From assembly GCA_030844895.1 (NCBI GenBank), contig CM061231.1, positions 34,791,149 through 34,855,148 of the forward strand: DNA of 64,000 bases, written 5' to 3'. The translations under genes and the position numbers were made by a program. The first letter of the stretch is position 1; each line of letters opens with the position of its first letter. Below the pieces are notes generated by a model. It was given only the letters and a program-made list of their open reading frames with translations, was not told where the DNA came from and did no database searches. This document shows positions 45,771-58,748 of this stretch, one piece after another. This DNA comes from Ambrosia x helenae. Its lineage: Eukaryota; Streptophyta; Magnoliopsida; Asterales; Asteraceae.

Positions 45771-47072
45771 TTTGCCGTTAAAAAATAGAAAAATATATTG
45801 AAAAACAAGTAAGTTGTGTGATTTTGTGCACAATCGTACCCAAGTCTTGTTGTTTGATTGAACACATTGCAATGATAGAAATATTATTGATATTTGTGGG
45901 GCCAAATCTTTCCATTTCTGACACTTTCTTTTCCTTTTCATATCTTCACATATTTGTTCTTGGTACCACAAGCTCCTTCAGCTTCACACACTGGGCCAAC
46001 TCTTATAAATGATTGAGTTATCATATAGTTTCCTACAATACTTAATTCTTTTAGCAATTTTCAACATTAGTAGCTTATGCACACTTATACCATCATCGAG
46101 TTAAACCCACTAATAAGGACAAGTTGGAAGTTTGTGGATTTGTTAGATGGTTTGAAGAATGGCAAGTGTTTCTAGACATTTTCTAAAATTGTTAGTACAA
46201 ATGTTCGTAACCATGGGTAGCAAACTCATGCAAAGCAGACATCGGATTGTTCGAGTTTGCTAGTATGGTAAGCAAATTTAGCAAACTCAAAAGTCCCGTG
46301 AAAATGCAAAATTGTTGTACCTGGAAACCTTAAAAAGGTAGAAAAGAGTTTGCTCATCTGACAAGTAAACTTAAAACAATTTTATTAGCTTTAGCATGAG
46401 TTCGCTACCATGGATACTGAACTGTCTATATGTTAAATTGAGTAATTTCAAAAAAAAATGACTAGACAAATTAGTCTTTCTTCAAACCACTAGACATCCA
46501 ATAAGTTCAAGGAGCCACAACAAATGAGAGTACCAAGGAACAATTAATGTACTCAGGAGGTACCTCACTAACTACCAAAAGTATAATAGAGCAACCAGAA
46601 GGAAATGCACCCATTTACGCACCCAACACCCGAAGCACCAACTAGGGTTTCTCAAGTACGGTCCAAGAAGTATCTCATGGTCTTAATAGCGTCACAACAA
46701 AAAATATTGCTTTGCACGAAGATGTATACTTAGGGAATATTTCTCATTTTAGATAAGAAACAGTATCTACATACCAGCTAACTCTTCACCTTGAGAACAA
46801 TACGCCCATATTTCTCTTAACATACTTTGAACAATATGACTTTTAGTTTGAGCTTGAAAATATGCCTTTTGTTGTCCATTTTGTCCTCATTTATGTAACT
46901 CTATTTTTGAATTTGAGTAAATACTTTTGGTTTTATTAGATATTAAGAAACAATTAATGTGCTCACGAGGTACCTCACTATACCAAAAGTACGAGATAGC
47001 AACCACAAGGACATACAACCAAATATGTACCCAACAAAACGAACGGTGGCTTCTAGTGACCAAGTACCAACT
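45771..47072. other. no gene seen; one direct duplication
   Basis: Segments near 46540 and 46950 both carry aacaattaatgt, gaggtacctcacta and ccaaaagta strings, about 410 bp apart. No coding sequence recognised. Confidence 0.5.
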
Positions 47073-47520
47073 TGTTAGTGCATATATGTCCCTAAGATAG
47101 TGTTGGTTTTGATATTTAGTTAATTTGGTTGTTTATTTAATGTTTTATATGCATGAGGGCGACACTATGATTAGTTTCCGAAGCAGACTAAGGCCACCAG
47201 TCTCCCCAGGACATGGAGATTGAGGAGGAGACTGAGAAAGAGTATAAGTACTGCAACCTCCACTCCTCATAACTAGCTAGTTCATTTAGAGTCTCCTTAA
47301 GCGCGTGTTTTCTTGGTGTAACCATTTTGCTCTGCGTGAACCATCAATCCGCCTGATTGATGGTTATAACCATATGTTATTCCTTACTTTAATTGATCTA
47401 TATCATCTTCTATAATCTACCATACTTAAACATATTGATTTTCTCCTTTATGTGTGAGAAAACCCGTTGAATCTCTTTCTTGTTAGATAAGAAAACGATC
47501 GTAAAAGTGGTATAAGATAC
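47073..47520 (+). repeat. 5' LTR and decayed PBS of the host copia element
   Basis: Starts TGTTAGTGCATATATG and ends about 47505 in cgatcgtaaaa, followed by gtggtataagat, a decayed form of the tRNA-Met binding site. A short inverted repeat (atcaatc...gattgat) is near 47344. The matching 3' LTR is outside the window. Confidence 0.7.
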
Positions 47521-48130
47521 GAGGCTCGATTCATGGGTTTATTTGGTAGATATCTTCGTTACAGATTCAAAACATGTTTCCAATCGTTCATATATAAAAG
47601 TTTGTTAAAAATAGCATTTGATTGAGTTTTTAGGTGAAAAAGGTATGATTTTCGTCGAAACCCACACATCAGCACTTTCAACCGTGAGAAGATCTTCAAG
47701 CCAACTGAAAGTGACTCAGTCAGCTAGACTATACATTCTTCAGCTTAATCAGAACGTAATAAAGGCTTATTTAGTTAGCAAGTGTCTTTAGCAGGTCCAG
47801 TTGGTCTGATTCGGATCCTCAGTCGGTTACTTCCTCATACGAACATAATCCTTAGTCGGCTAGTTGCTCATTAGGTATTGTCCTCACTCGATCTCGAAGC
47901 TTAGTCAGACATCTCTCAAACGGTTCGAACACACATTTGGTTACACTCATTCAGGGTTCAAGTTAAGTGTAACATTTCGCATTTAAATACTTGTACGTTA
48001 CGATTATTATGAATAAAACGTCAAGTTTCATTATTATTCGTCTTTTAAAAATATTTTTGTGACGCATTTGGACCCCTAATACAATACTATATATATATAC
48101 TATACATATTTATGTGATTTAATTGTAAAA

Positions 48131-48215
48131 AAACAAATAGCTTGGGCCGGGATTCGAACCCGCGCCCACAGCCGGGTCAACCAAACACAGCAGCACAACC
48201 AGTTAGTCTACACAA
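48131..48215 (-). other. tRNA-like Pol III cassette a
   Basis: Minus strand: A-box-like TAGACTAACTGG (48210-48199), perfect B-box GGTTCGAATCC (48160-48150), then TTTTTTT near 48133-48127. The whole does not fold as a real tRNA by eye. Confidence 0.5.
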
Positions 48216-48269
48216 CACCTTTGGTTTATCTCCAGCACGATTTAATTATATAACGTATTGGGTTATCAA

Positions 48270-48295
48270 CAGTTGACTTAGGAAAGTCAACTGTG
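48270..48295. repeat. perfect hairpin, 11-bp stem
   Basis: ACAGTTGACTT pairs with AAGTCAACTGT around loop AGGA. Confidence 0.85.
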
Positions 48296-48679
48296 ATGAA
48301 CGATTACCATAATCAAACCATCTAAACGCGTATTAATCCTGATTTGGTATGATTGAGTGATTGTCTGACTATTACGCGTCAATGACACGATCAATTATCA
48401 TCAATCATTCCCAAATTAAGTCAATCAACGCGTCATCACCATGATAGCGAGTCAAACTTACCCAATTCGTTCACCCGACCCTCACCCTATAAATTGAACC
48501 TCCCAATTCATTCTAAACTCGCCGAAACATCTCTCTCTATCTTCAATTTCTATTTTAAATCAGCTTTTAAGGTTTCAAATCGCTCACGTTTGACTTCCTG
48601 TTTGACCAAGCATTTCACACGATTTCGTTTCTGTAAGTTGTGTTTCTTTGATGGGTTTTGTTCATCGGATACCTACAAA

Positions 48680-48708
48680 CAATAGCCCCATCATATCAGG
48701 GGCTATTG
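48680..48708. repeat. perfect hairpin, 10-bp stem
   Basis: CAATAGCCCC pairs with GGGGCTATTG around a 9-nt loop, 42 nt after the GTAAGT. A hairpin with the same CAATAG/CTATTG base lies at the same place in LTR 4. Confidence 0.85.
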
Positions 48709-48811
48709 CTTGTTAAATCAGATTATTGAATAATCTAGGGTTCGAAGGATATGATTTGGGGATAAACCTTCTGCAGTCTTGTGTTTATAATTAATTCTGA
48801 ACTAAAATCAT

Positions 48812-48839
48812 CACCAACTGATCAACAGATCAGTTGGTG
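48812..48839. repeat. perfect hairpin, 12-bp stem
   Basis: CACCAACTGATC pairs with GATCAGTTGGTG around loop AACA. Confidence 0.85.
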
Positions 48840-48859
48840 TGACCCTTCTGTCTAAAAAC

Positions 48860-48908
48860 GCGGACCGGTCTGGTGGCCGGGTTCGAATCCCTCCAAACGC
48901 AGTTTTTA
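48860..48908 (+). other. tRNA-like Pol III cassette b
   Basis: Perfect B-box GGTTCGAATCC at 48880-48890 followed by a TTTTT run at 48903. The A-box is weak or absent. Confidence 0.4.
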
Positions 48909-48998
48909 TTCCTTTTCTTTTAAAAGATTATAAATCAGATTTTCATTATACTATATAATTAATTTAAACTAAGATTATTCGTTCTCAGGGTCCAGACC

Positions 48999-49080
48999 AA
49001 CTGGTCTGGGCTTGTGATTTAAAACCCCGACCCGGGTTTGACGCGGGTTCGATTCTTGGCATCAACAAAACATTTTTTTC
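48999..49080 (+). other. tRNA-like Pol III cassette c
   Basis: A-box-like AGACCAACTGG inside a short hairpin (CCAGACCA/TGGTCTGG), B-box-like GGTTCGATTCT at 49046-49056, then TTTTTTT at about 49073. Confidence 0.5.
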
Positions 49081-51239
49081 ATTTAACTTATATATATATA
49101 TATATATATATATTCTCTTATATTTTTAAAATTAGTTTTAAAATACTAAAACTACTTTATAAATTCTAAAAAAATTATTTTATGTTATTTTGGTAGAAAA
49201 GTTTAACATACGATTTTTAGTTTTCTAAAAATTATTTATTTAATATATATAATAAATAATTCAAGTTTATTCTATTTTATTTATAAAATTCTATAAAAAT
49301 ATCAAAACAATTATATAAATTTCCACAAAAATTATTCTGAGTTTTTATAACATTAAACTTTTCAGAAATGATTTTTATTTCTGAAAAATCATTTATTTTA
49401 TATTTTTAATCAATTTTTGTTAGTTTTAATCATAAATAAATCGTAATAAATTCATTTTTCAATATTTTTGCCCCAAAATTTTATATAAATTATTCCTATT
49501 TATTTAGAACAGAAATACAATTTTTAATTTAACAACTCTTTAATTTTAATATTTTTAAATATTAAAGTTATATTTTGACAATTTGAAATAAATAGATTTA
49601 ATATTCTATTTTTAAGAAAATAATTTTAAAAAAAATTATTTTCATACTTAAAACTTTATATTGTGACCATATTTAATTTAAAACTTACAAAAAGACTTTT
49701 GTTTATTTATTTATCAAATTTCTCTTATTTATTAAACATTTTATTTATTAGTCAAACGAAATACTTATCCCCAATTCGAAACCCTAGAAAATATTTGTAG
49801 ACTAGAAAGACTTAGACATATTTATTACCTTAATTATAGGGTAATACTTGGCATCGTTGGGCAACACATATTCTATTTTCACGAGACATAACATTTTGCT
49901 AAGGTGAGTTTTACATAGCCCCTTTTCTATTTCACTATTTTTGGGGTGAAACATGTTACAACATTCTATATGCAATTCAATCATAAAGTGTCTATGTGTT
50001 TTTCTATGTTGCATTATGTCTTAAACATGACTACGGTAAGCACAATATTCTAGCATAATCATTAACATTGATCAGCCGACGGTATACAATGATAGATCTA
50101 TTGGACTGACAACCACCCGGATACGTACCTCCTACATAGGTAGCGTGGGTGATTGTTATCGCATAACATAATCGAGTGAACCATGAGCGTATGGGATGGA
50201 CCACAATATTCTAGTCACAAGGGTTGATTATGTACTCGATTTACTACTAGTATGTTTTCACATATGGACTAGACTTGCCATGACACTTGAATTGTACAAG
50301 CTTTATTCGATTATCAAAACCTATGTAATTCTCACCAACTTTTGTTGACCGAAAAATATTTTCAAAATTAACATGTTTCAGGTAACAATGAAGCTGAGGC
50401 TTAGTGTATGCATGAGGAAATACTATGAAGTTTTTTTGAAGTTATTTGAAGTTATTTGCTTTATTTGATATCATGTATTTGGATTTCTAGACATCATTTC
50501 ATTTTGGATATTTATGTTATGAATAAATTATTTAAAATTTCAATATATACCATGTGCTACTGAAACAATCATCAATACGTGACATCCTGATGTTTCCGCC
50601 ATCGGTTGGGGTGTTACATTAAGTCAGATAATCCTTAGTGGGATAGAACCTTTAGATGGTGATGGCCCACAATCGGTTAGCTTAGTCGGTGTGTTGTTTT
50701 AGTCAGTCACTACTCATTCTGCCTAATCCATATACAGTCAGCCTTCCAAATATGGTCATCATACCTAAGTCGGACCATTACACTTCATCGGTTCAGCTTT
50801 GTCTCAGTTGGCCCAATAGCTTCATGCGGATCAAGTTCCACATTCAGCCCAATTAATACCTTCAATCGGCCCAAGTTAAGCTAAACTACCTACAGTCGGC
50901 CTCAGGCATCTACTTACGACCCAAGTTAAATTTCAGTCGGGTCCAATTATGTTCATACGACATATTAGGATTCAATTGGCCCAGATCCTTCCTGTTTTGA
51001 TCCAACATGTTTTTTAAGGATATTTTATGTACTGTTGACCGCATGTTAACCATAGTTGACTTTGGAGTTAACGTTTACGTATCCAGAATGTTTCTAATCG
51101 TTTGTTGAGTTGGTTTTAGGTAAATGGCGCATCAAACAGGTCCCTCTGTAACCAATCTGCGGCAATTCCTCAGCAACAACCGCAATAGTAGCCGCGAAAC
51201 CCACAACCCTATGTCACCAATCCGTGGGCAATGGTTGCT

Positions 51240-54200
51240 TGTAACAACCGGCAAAATTAAGGTAATTCCGTACTAATTAATTAGACGCGATTAACGTAAT
51301 TAAACGTAATTATGTGTTGATTGTTTAACCGAGGCCTTAGAAAGATAGCAATTCCCAAATAATGCATAGGAATGCATAAGTTTAATGACAAAACATGATA
51401 GGATCATGCGCAAGCAAATCTATCCGGTATGGACACTGGCGATTACCCGGTAAAAATTAAATAAGCGAAACGAACTCCGGACACCCGGAATATATAATAA
51501 ATGATAATTTCACAAAATATAGTGAGTTTTGGAAACCCAAAGCCGTGAAAGCTTATTGTACAAATCTCCCGGTAACGAGTAAAGTGCGCGTACCGCACCC
51601 GATACGCGCGTAGCACGTAATTTCACCCGGCAAAAGCCAAAATAATTCATCAGTAATTAAACTGGACTATATTTAAGGAATATTAAGGGTATTTTAATAT
51701 TCGGGGGACACGCGATTAAAAACCCAAGAACACCCGGACGGTACCCGCACAAGATTAACTTAGATAATAAAGGATATTATTTAGCAAAAGTGGACCCCAC
51801 CAACACCCTTGGGGCCGGCCTATGGCCCACCCAAATGGGTAAAAAAAATTTAATTACCCCACTTTAACTCTTCATCTCCTTAATATCCAATAATTAGCAA
51901 CATAATCATAAGATTGCATGTAATTGTATTGGGTAAGAAAAATTAACCAAATCACCCCTCTTCCTCTCTCTAATTTTCGGCCCAAACACCCTCACCATAT
52001 CCTTCAAGATTTTTCATAATCTTACTAAAATCTTCCATAATCCAACTAAAGATACTAGATAATCTTTGAAGATTTGAAGAGATATTATATACATACACAA
52101 GCATACTTGAATCAAGAAAAATCAAAACACTTCTTCTTCCTTCTTCTTGTGGCCGTAACATTGCACCCACCCACAAACATTGTTCTTTCAATTTTTACAC
52201 TTCCAAATCACCTCTAGATCATTATCCTTCAAAACCCCCTTTGTGTGTTCAAGAGCTTGGAGCTTAACCCATTGGAAGAACACACTAAACCCCATCCAAT
52301 CCAAGGTTTTTGTCTTCCCTAGCCTTGAGCTAGTAGTAAGTTTTACCTTGTTTGATTATTAATGTTCATATTATGTGCTTTTGTAAGCAAGTTGTACATT
52401 GATGGGTAAAGATATGGTTTTGAAACATAAAGATAATGTGTCTTGCTAGAATGAAAATGAAAGAATAATAATATGAATAAAACATGGATGGATATTAATA
52501 AATGTAATATTTTGAGAAAATGTAATAATATGAACATACACTTGAGTTGAAAGATGATTGGAACATAATTTGTGAAAAGGACTTGAATATGATGAGAGAT
52601 GATTTTAATCATCATAAAATGACTAGTTGATGTCAAAAATATATTAAAATGGGTTAGATGATCATAGGTGAAAAAGTTCCATGTTCAAAGTCTACTCACT
52701 TGGATGAGTGAAAAGTTGATATTATGGATAAAAATATGAAACACACATGTTAATAGCATCTAGGATGGATTATAAGATTATTAGAAGTGGAATGAAGCAA
52801 AAATAATCAAGCATTAAGAAAATGATTCTTCAAAGTCCACTAAAATGGAAGAAAAATGCTAACCTTGAAAGATGAGATGAAAAATGCAACAAATATAAGT
52901 TAAGGGACTAAAATTGTAACTTAGAAAGTTGAGGGACTAAAATATGTATTTTAGAAACTTTGGTCCAAAAATGCATAAACGGAAAGTTCGGTGTCAAAAA
53001 CGTAAATAATAGTTTTTCCAAGTGTAGTTTTGATAAACATGAGAAACTTACTTATGTATAAATTAAAAGAGGTATTTTTATAAAAATGGAAGTTTTATAA
53101 AAATAAGAGGATAAGTTAACATAAAGATTTTATAAAACAAAGGTTTTATAAAATATTAGTAAAGACTTGGGAAAACTTGTACAAAGATGGATACTTTTAT
53201 ATAAATGGGAATATAAAAGTATCGGAAACATTTTTGGAATACAAGTTGAACAAGTTGAGCTAAAAGTACAAAAGTATATTTTTCCAAGAAATATATGTTC
53301 GGAATTGGAAGTATGAATAATATTTCCATAGAACGCATATTGGAAGAAAATGTGGAAAAAGCTAACTAACGGACTTAGTTACATGAACTAACGAAAACGG
53401 ATAAACAGACATATGAGAAAAATGCCATTACGGCAAGATAAAAGTATATATATATATATTTTAAGAAATAAAATATATATAACGAAGGTGAAACGTGCGT
53501 AACACTTTCCTAAGTGTAGAAAGAATATCCGTGGGAGAAAACACAACGTAATGAATTAAAAACGCTAAGCGACGCATGGACTTAACAAGTAAAATTCACG
53601 CATTGGTATATATACACATGCTCGTTTCGACGAAATTCTAGTATATCTATTTAAATGGGAAAATAGATACGCAAGAAGGAAAACCGAGACGAGTAGGTGT
53701 AGTATATCTACGAACATGTGAATACCGACAAGATCCTAGTACATTTATTTAAATGGGAAAATAAATTTACGGCGTGGTGAGTCAAGTCGGGCGTTAAGAA
53801 TATATTACCAAACGACAAGAACTTAGCATATTTATTTGAATGGGAAAATAAATATGTGGCAAAGTGAGTCGGGTCGGGTAATAAGAAATCATATTATATC
53901 GAGCGAAACGATCCTAAGTATAATTATTTAAATGGGAAAATAATTATACGAGGGGTAGAGTCGCGTCGAGAATAATAGTATACAAGTCACAAAGAATATT
54001 AACAAGAATAATATATGACTTGTAAGAAAAGGGTAATCCATCGCCAATGAACCTAGGATACGAAACTATTAAACGGAAATTGGGATAAAACGTGGTCGGG
54101 AAGTTGGGTGTACAACTTGCCAAGGCACATGCACCATAGGTGTAGTGACTTATACGCCTAGAACATTTGTAGGTGCGAGATCACAAACTTTACTATTTTC

Positions 54201-54979
54201 TTCTTTGAGCCGAGCACAGTTACAGGTGAGTCTCACGGCCCCATTTCTAAACTATTTAACGTTCTTACGGGGGAAAGATATGTTGGGATTTTGTTTGACG
54301 GGTTGGATACTTGAGTTGTGATCGCCACTCGGGGTTGAGACCTCTCTACTATAATCATTAATTTAGGAAAGTGAAACCGAAGGAATATTTGGATAGTACT
54401 ATTGGTGCCTGACAAGGCCCACCCCTAATCGATAGCGTCGATTATGCATCGGCGTATGCCTGGGGTGCACGTATTCTGAAATCAAGTCGTAGGAATACCG
54501 AGTAACGACTTGGGGCGGGGCATAATTAATTGTCTTGGTTTGGTTATAGGCTCAAGTAGAATTGTAGGAATTTGCAACTCCTATAAATGTCATAACAAGG
54601 ATATTCCCATGAGATAAAGTTTTATTAAACCAAAACCTGTGAACTCACCAATATTTATATATTGACGATTTTTAAACATATCTTTCAGGTAATTGACAGA
54701 TGAAGGATGACATGGCAAACAGGGTCGGGGGAATCTCCAATTTGGGCGTTGGATGTCGTGAAGGGGTCTCGTCTCTCTATCCCAAGGATTTCGGGATATA
54801 GGGAGAAGCCTCCCTATTTATATCAAAAACAATTTTAAGTTATGTATGAATAATTTGACATGATTTTCAACGTTTGAATAAATGCCCGTTTCTTTAATTA
54901 ATTTGTGATTTGCATTAATCTTGGCTTAATCCTCTTGAACCGTCGCGCCACGTGTTTCCGCCATAGGCGTGGTGTGACA
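51240..54979 (+). mobile_element. solo LTR 2 (3740 bp) in the copia gag
   Basis: Starts TGTAACAACCGG and ends GTGGTGTGACA; exact duplication ttgct at 51235-51239 and 54980-54984. TATATA near 52086 and GTAAGT at 52336. The end text (gtttccgccat, then ggtgt.aca) resembles LTR 3, so both belong to one broad family. Long size fits Ty3/gypsy, by inference. Confidence 0.92.
53074..53949 (+). repeat. array of eight perfect hairpins in LTR 2
   Basis: Stems and loops: 53074-53104 (12 bp, loop ATGGAAG), 53127-53154 (12 bp, AAAG), 53190-53223 (13 bp, AAATGGGA), 53451-53481 (13 bp, AGAAA), 53644-53669 (9 bp, AAATGGGA), 53743-53766 (8 bp, AAATGGGA), 53827-53856 (11 bp, GAATGGGA), 53918-53949 (12 bp, AAATGGGA). 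All arms were checked base by base and pair without mismatch. The arm sequences differ between hairpins. Confidence 0.88.
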
Positions 54980-56655
54980 TTGCTGTTGTGAACACACAAC
55001 AAATTCAACAGCCAATTATCAATTCAACTAGTCTGGGCTGGTTTATAGACAAACTTCAAGTCCTTGTGTTATCCAACAACAGTTTGTCCCGACAGGCAGC
55101 CTATAGGCCCTCACAGCTGCAACAAGTCCCAAAGGGTCCAAAGCATATTGTTAAGCGACAATGAAACTAGTAGTAGCAATAAAGCACCCAAATTGAGTTA
55201 TTTGGATGAATACTACTCGTGGAAGGGTCACATACAAAGACATATTGATGGTATCGATAAAATTCTATGGATGAGAGTAGAAGAACCCTATATGAGGACC
55301 CTTCAAGAAAACTATAGAATTCCACAAGAAGTATGTAATATGGGAGATGAAGATCAAGCTCTTCCAAAATATATTCTTCATTGATTTAAGCAACGTACTA
55401 TGACTTTCGACGTGTGGAATGCTCTCAAGATTCGTTGTGAAGGAGATGATAGGGCAAAGACGACGAAGCAAGATCAATTCAAGAAGGAATTTTAAGCCTT
55501 TTGCCACATTGGGGATGAGTAGTTGAAAGAGATGACTACTCAATACTATCATCTGATGAACGAGGTTTGCAAGCATGGTTTGATTTATACTAATGTTGAT
55601 TCATTGAACGTTTTGTAGATGTTCTGCCATCACATTGGAGTCAATACATAGAGTTGATAAAGGAGATGGGATCTTATGATCGAATGCCCAGCAATGAATT
55701 TCTTGTGAAGCTTGATAACAAAGACACCGAAGAGAGGAGGAAGGATCTTAGGTAACCATTATCGCAACATCCAAAGCTTTATCATGGTTGCGAACCTCGT
55801 TCATCAGATCAAGACCTTAAACTGCATTTCTAATAGCAACAGTTCTAGAGTCTCCATTCACTTTCCCATATGTACCAACACCCGCACCTGTCATTGATCT
55901 AAACCTTAATCTTGCAAATCCTTGGGGTTATCTAAGTCAAAGATCAATGCAACCTCAATTTCCCCTTCAAAGTCCAGTCGCTCAAAACCATCCGAATACC
56001 TCAAACACAGCAAACGTCGCCTCCAGTTTAGTTCAGTTGAATATGTCAAGCTGTGGGAATGTCACTACAGAAGTAGCCCACAAACATATAATGGTTTAGT
56101 AGCCGGTCAGATCAGGAACTCCAATCTGACTAACAAAGATTATGCCCAGATTAACAAAGATGAAATGGAGCTCATAGACATACAGTGGGCATTTGCTAGT
56201 ATTGTGAGATGAGCTTAAAACTTAATCGAAAGAACGAGAAGAACTTATTGGACTACAACAAAGGGCACATGGTTTGGGTTCAACAAAGACAAGGTGACGT
56301 GTTTCAACTGTGGAGTCAAATGACATTTTGCAAAAGAATGTAATAGACTAAGACAACAGGGAAATCAGTATCCTTTCAGAAAGAAAAATTAGAATCAAAA
56401 TTTCAGAAGACAACAACCATAAGTTGCTACACCTACTCTAGCACACACGCCCAACACTGAATGTGCCATAGTTCCCTTAAACAAATAAAACCAGCCTGCC
56501 CCTGCCAACAATAATACATGCAGGGCACTGATAGTTCAAGCAGACGAAGGTTTCAACTACAATCTTCAATTCGGTGAAGATAATGGGCAGGGAGGTGCAG
56601 CTTGTTATGCAGAAATATTCAAGGATGTTCAAAGAACTAAATCTGAGTCGAGAAG

Positions 56656-58560
56656 TGATGTGCTGAGATTTACACATGTTTTACGTGTGTATTTACACCC
56701 TCTTTTGCACCAAAATCATGCTTATATCATAAGTCTATTATGATTTATCCTTGTTTGTTGATAATTGCAGGCTTTGAGGTCAATGACTAAAAAGGGGACA
56801 AAAAATGGCACAAAAGGCAAGGAACGGAAGACTAGGAGAGTCGCAGCAGATGCAGCACGGCCGTGCACGAGCGTGCAACTGCCCCTGGTCGACAAGTCAA
56901 CATTACCAAGTCAGTTGGAAGAGAAAAGTCAACATGCACGGGTAAGCACGGGCGTGCATATGTGGTGCACGACCGTGCTCCATGTCAACAGGTCATAGAA
57001 TGTTCCAGAAACGACCAAAACAGACAGGATGGTTAGCCACATGGCAAGCACGGGCTTGCTCTTCAACTTCTCTGATAGAATCTGCACTACTCCCAGATGT
57101 TATGCACGGGTGTGCCAACCCTTAAGCACAATTGTGCTTGACTTGTCAGCTTGCCTATAAATAGAGGACTCCAATTCTCACTTTGGCATTCCATCCTATA
57201 TTACTCTCTCCCTTCTACATGAAGTTTCTGCTATCTTGAGGTCTTGTAAGTGGCCTTTGAAGCTTGGGATCACTCCACAAACACTTAAGTTGAGAGAGAA
57301 ACCACCACAATCACTCAAATCACCAAGAAATCTCCATACAACCCTCACCATGATTTCTACTCAAAACAAACTTTGTGAGCTTGTTATATCATCCATGCTA
57401 GGCTAGATTTCTCTTGGTGTTGCTAGGGTGATGATTGAACTTGGTATAGAATAAATAGTTTATTTATATTTAAAGTGGTGTTTTATGTTCTTAACAATTT
57501 CTTGTACTCTTTCTTCGTTTGATGAACTAACTAATTAATCAACCTAGTATTTTGTCTTGTGGGTATTTTTGTCAAGGAAGTGGAGGGACTTATGAGTGTA
57601 CCCGTGGCATGTAAAAACCTACGCACTTGTATGCTAACCATTAACTCCACGTGTAGAGATTAGCCCATTTATGAGTAGAAACATTCACACTTTGTGGTTG
57701 ATCCTCAGCTATCAAAAATTCACTTAGGGTCGGTACGGTCTATATACTTGGCCTTAGTGATAAGCCAAGATTTGGTTGAGCGACTTAGCTACATGGTCTA
57801 TGTGTTAGCTTTGGTGCAAACCAAATATTGGTGAAGCCGTTTTAGAAGTAAACGGTCTTTATTTACTTCTATTATTATGTTGCTGCATAATTAATAATAG
57901 ATCAATCACTTTTTGATAAATTAATTATTTCAAGTAAGGGATGAGCATATGCGGGAGGCTGCGTCGCCTTTAGCATATCAAGTGGTAGCTTTTTTAGCCG
58001 CTCCGGACATTGACAAGTTTATTCATAAAACAAAAGTGTAATTGAATATCAATATCACAACTTTGGGAGGTATGTCTTTTGGGGTTGGGTTAACATAATC
58101 TTGGTGATACATCCCTCACAGTTAAGAGGTGAGCCTACTGGGATAGAAGACCCTCATAATAAACTTAAGAGCATGAATAGTTTAGAGTCTAATGTGGGAA
58201 TCTTAGTTTTAAACACACCACTTAAATAAAAGTCTACTATTGTCTCATAGCAAGTAAAATCAGATCCCGAAGCCACACCTTTGTTTTGATATTGTTTTCT
58301 TTTACGGTTTAAATCTCTTCTTTATTTTCTTTCAAGCATTTAAAACTCTTCTAGTAATTTTAGAAAGCTGAGTAGTAAAAACGTGTCATTGGATTTGATA
58401 CTCGGTACTTGCTCATTTTTATACTTCGCCCGATAGGTACACTTGCTTATTGTGTGGGTTTTAGAACGTTAACTATCATTTTATTAATAAATTTAAAACT
58501 TGAAGTGTCTTTTAAGAAACCACATGCATTAAAGTGTTTGTCTTAAAACCCCACACACCA
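56656..58560 (+). mobile_element. solo LTR of another family (1905 bp) in the copia gag
   Basis: Starts TGATGTGCTGAG and ends CCACACACCA, with flanks agaag (56651-56655) and ggaag (58561-58565), one mismatch. Deleting it restores the gag frame. It holds palindromes of GCACG..CGTGC type, TATAAATA at 57156 and GTAAGT at 57246. A truncated relative is at 20080. Confidence 0.85.
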
Positions 58561-58748
58561 GGAAGTGAAGAAAGTTCAAGTGGTGAAGAAAATTCAAAAT
58601 CTTCTTTCAACAATCATTCTGGAAGCTGTGGTGGTGAATCTGATTGTAATTATGAGAGTTTAGAATAAGATGTTGATCAGTTGCTTGCAGAGGCTGATTG
58701 CCTGAAGAGCCATAAATCTTTCCTGGTTGAAGAGATAATAGAATAAAC

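Larger units (their letters stand above)
47968..50618 (+). mobile_element. solo LTR 3 (2651 bp) in the copia leader
   Basis: Starts TGTAACATTTCG and ends GGGGTGTTACA; exact duplication ttaag at 47963-47967 and 50619-50623. TATAAAT at 48488, donor-like GTAAGT at 48633. The middle (49120-49800) is very AT-rich and is homologous to 63290-64000. Confidence 0.92.
47521..51123 (+). mobile_element. copia leader (interrupted by solo LTR 3)
   Basis: Untranslated leader at 47521-47967 and 50619-51123. It is full of short AGTCGG/AGTCAG strings (for example near 47700, 47820, 47850, 50690, 50770, 50895). No frame is open until the gag start at 51124. Confidence 0.6.
51124..58748 (+). pseudogene. copia gag (UBN2-type), decayed and split by two solo LTRs
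   Basis: Pieces are 51124-51239, 54980-56655 and 58561-58748. It starts MAHQTGPSVTN, becomes Gln/Pro-rich, then KLSYLDEYYSWKGHIQRHID, the capsid-like core TFDVWNALKIRCEGDDRAK, MTTQYYHLMNEVCKHG, the zinc knuckle CFNC...HFAKEC at 56300-56341 (with a stop inside), and an acidic Ser/Glu-rich tail after 58561. Many stops and shifts show it is dead. Removing solo LTR 2 and the 1905-bp LTR, each with one target copy, restores the local frame across both joins. Confidence 0.82.

Noticed and set aside
48131..49080. Genuine tRNA genes
   Set aside because: B-boxes are perfect or near-perfect, but no clear acceptor stem or anticodon arm can be drawn, so I report tRNA-like cassettes only.
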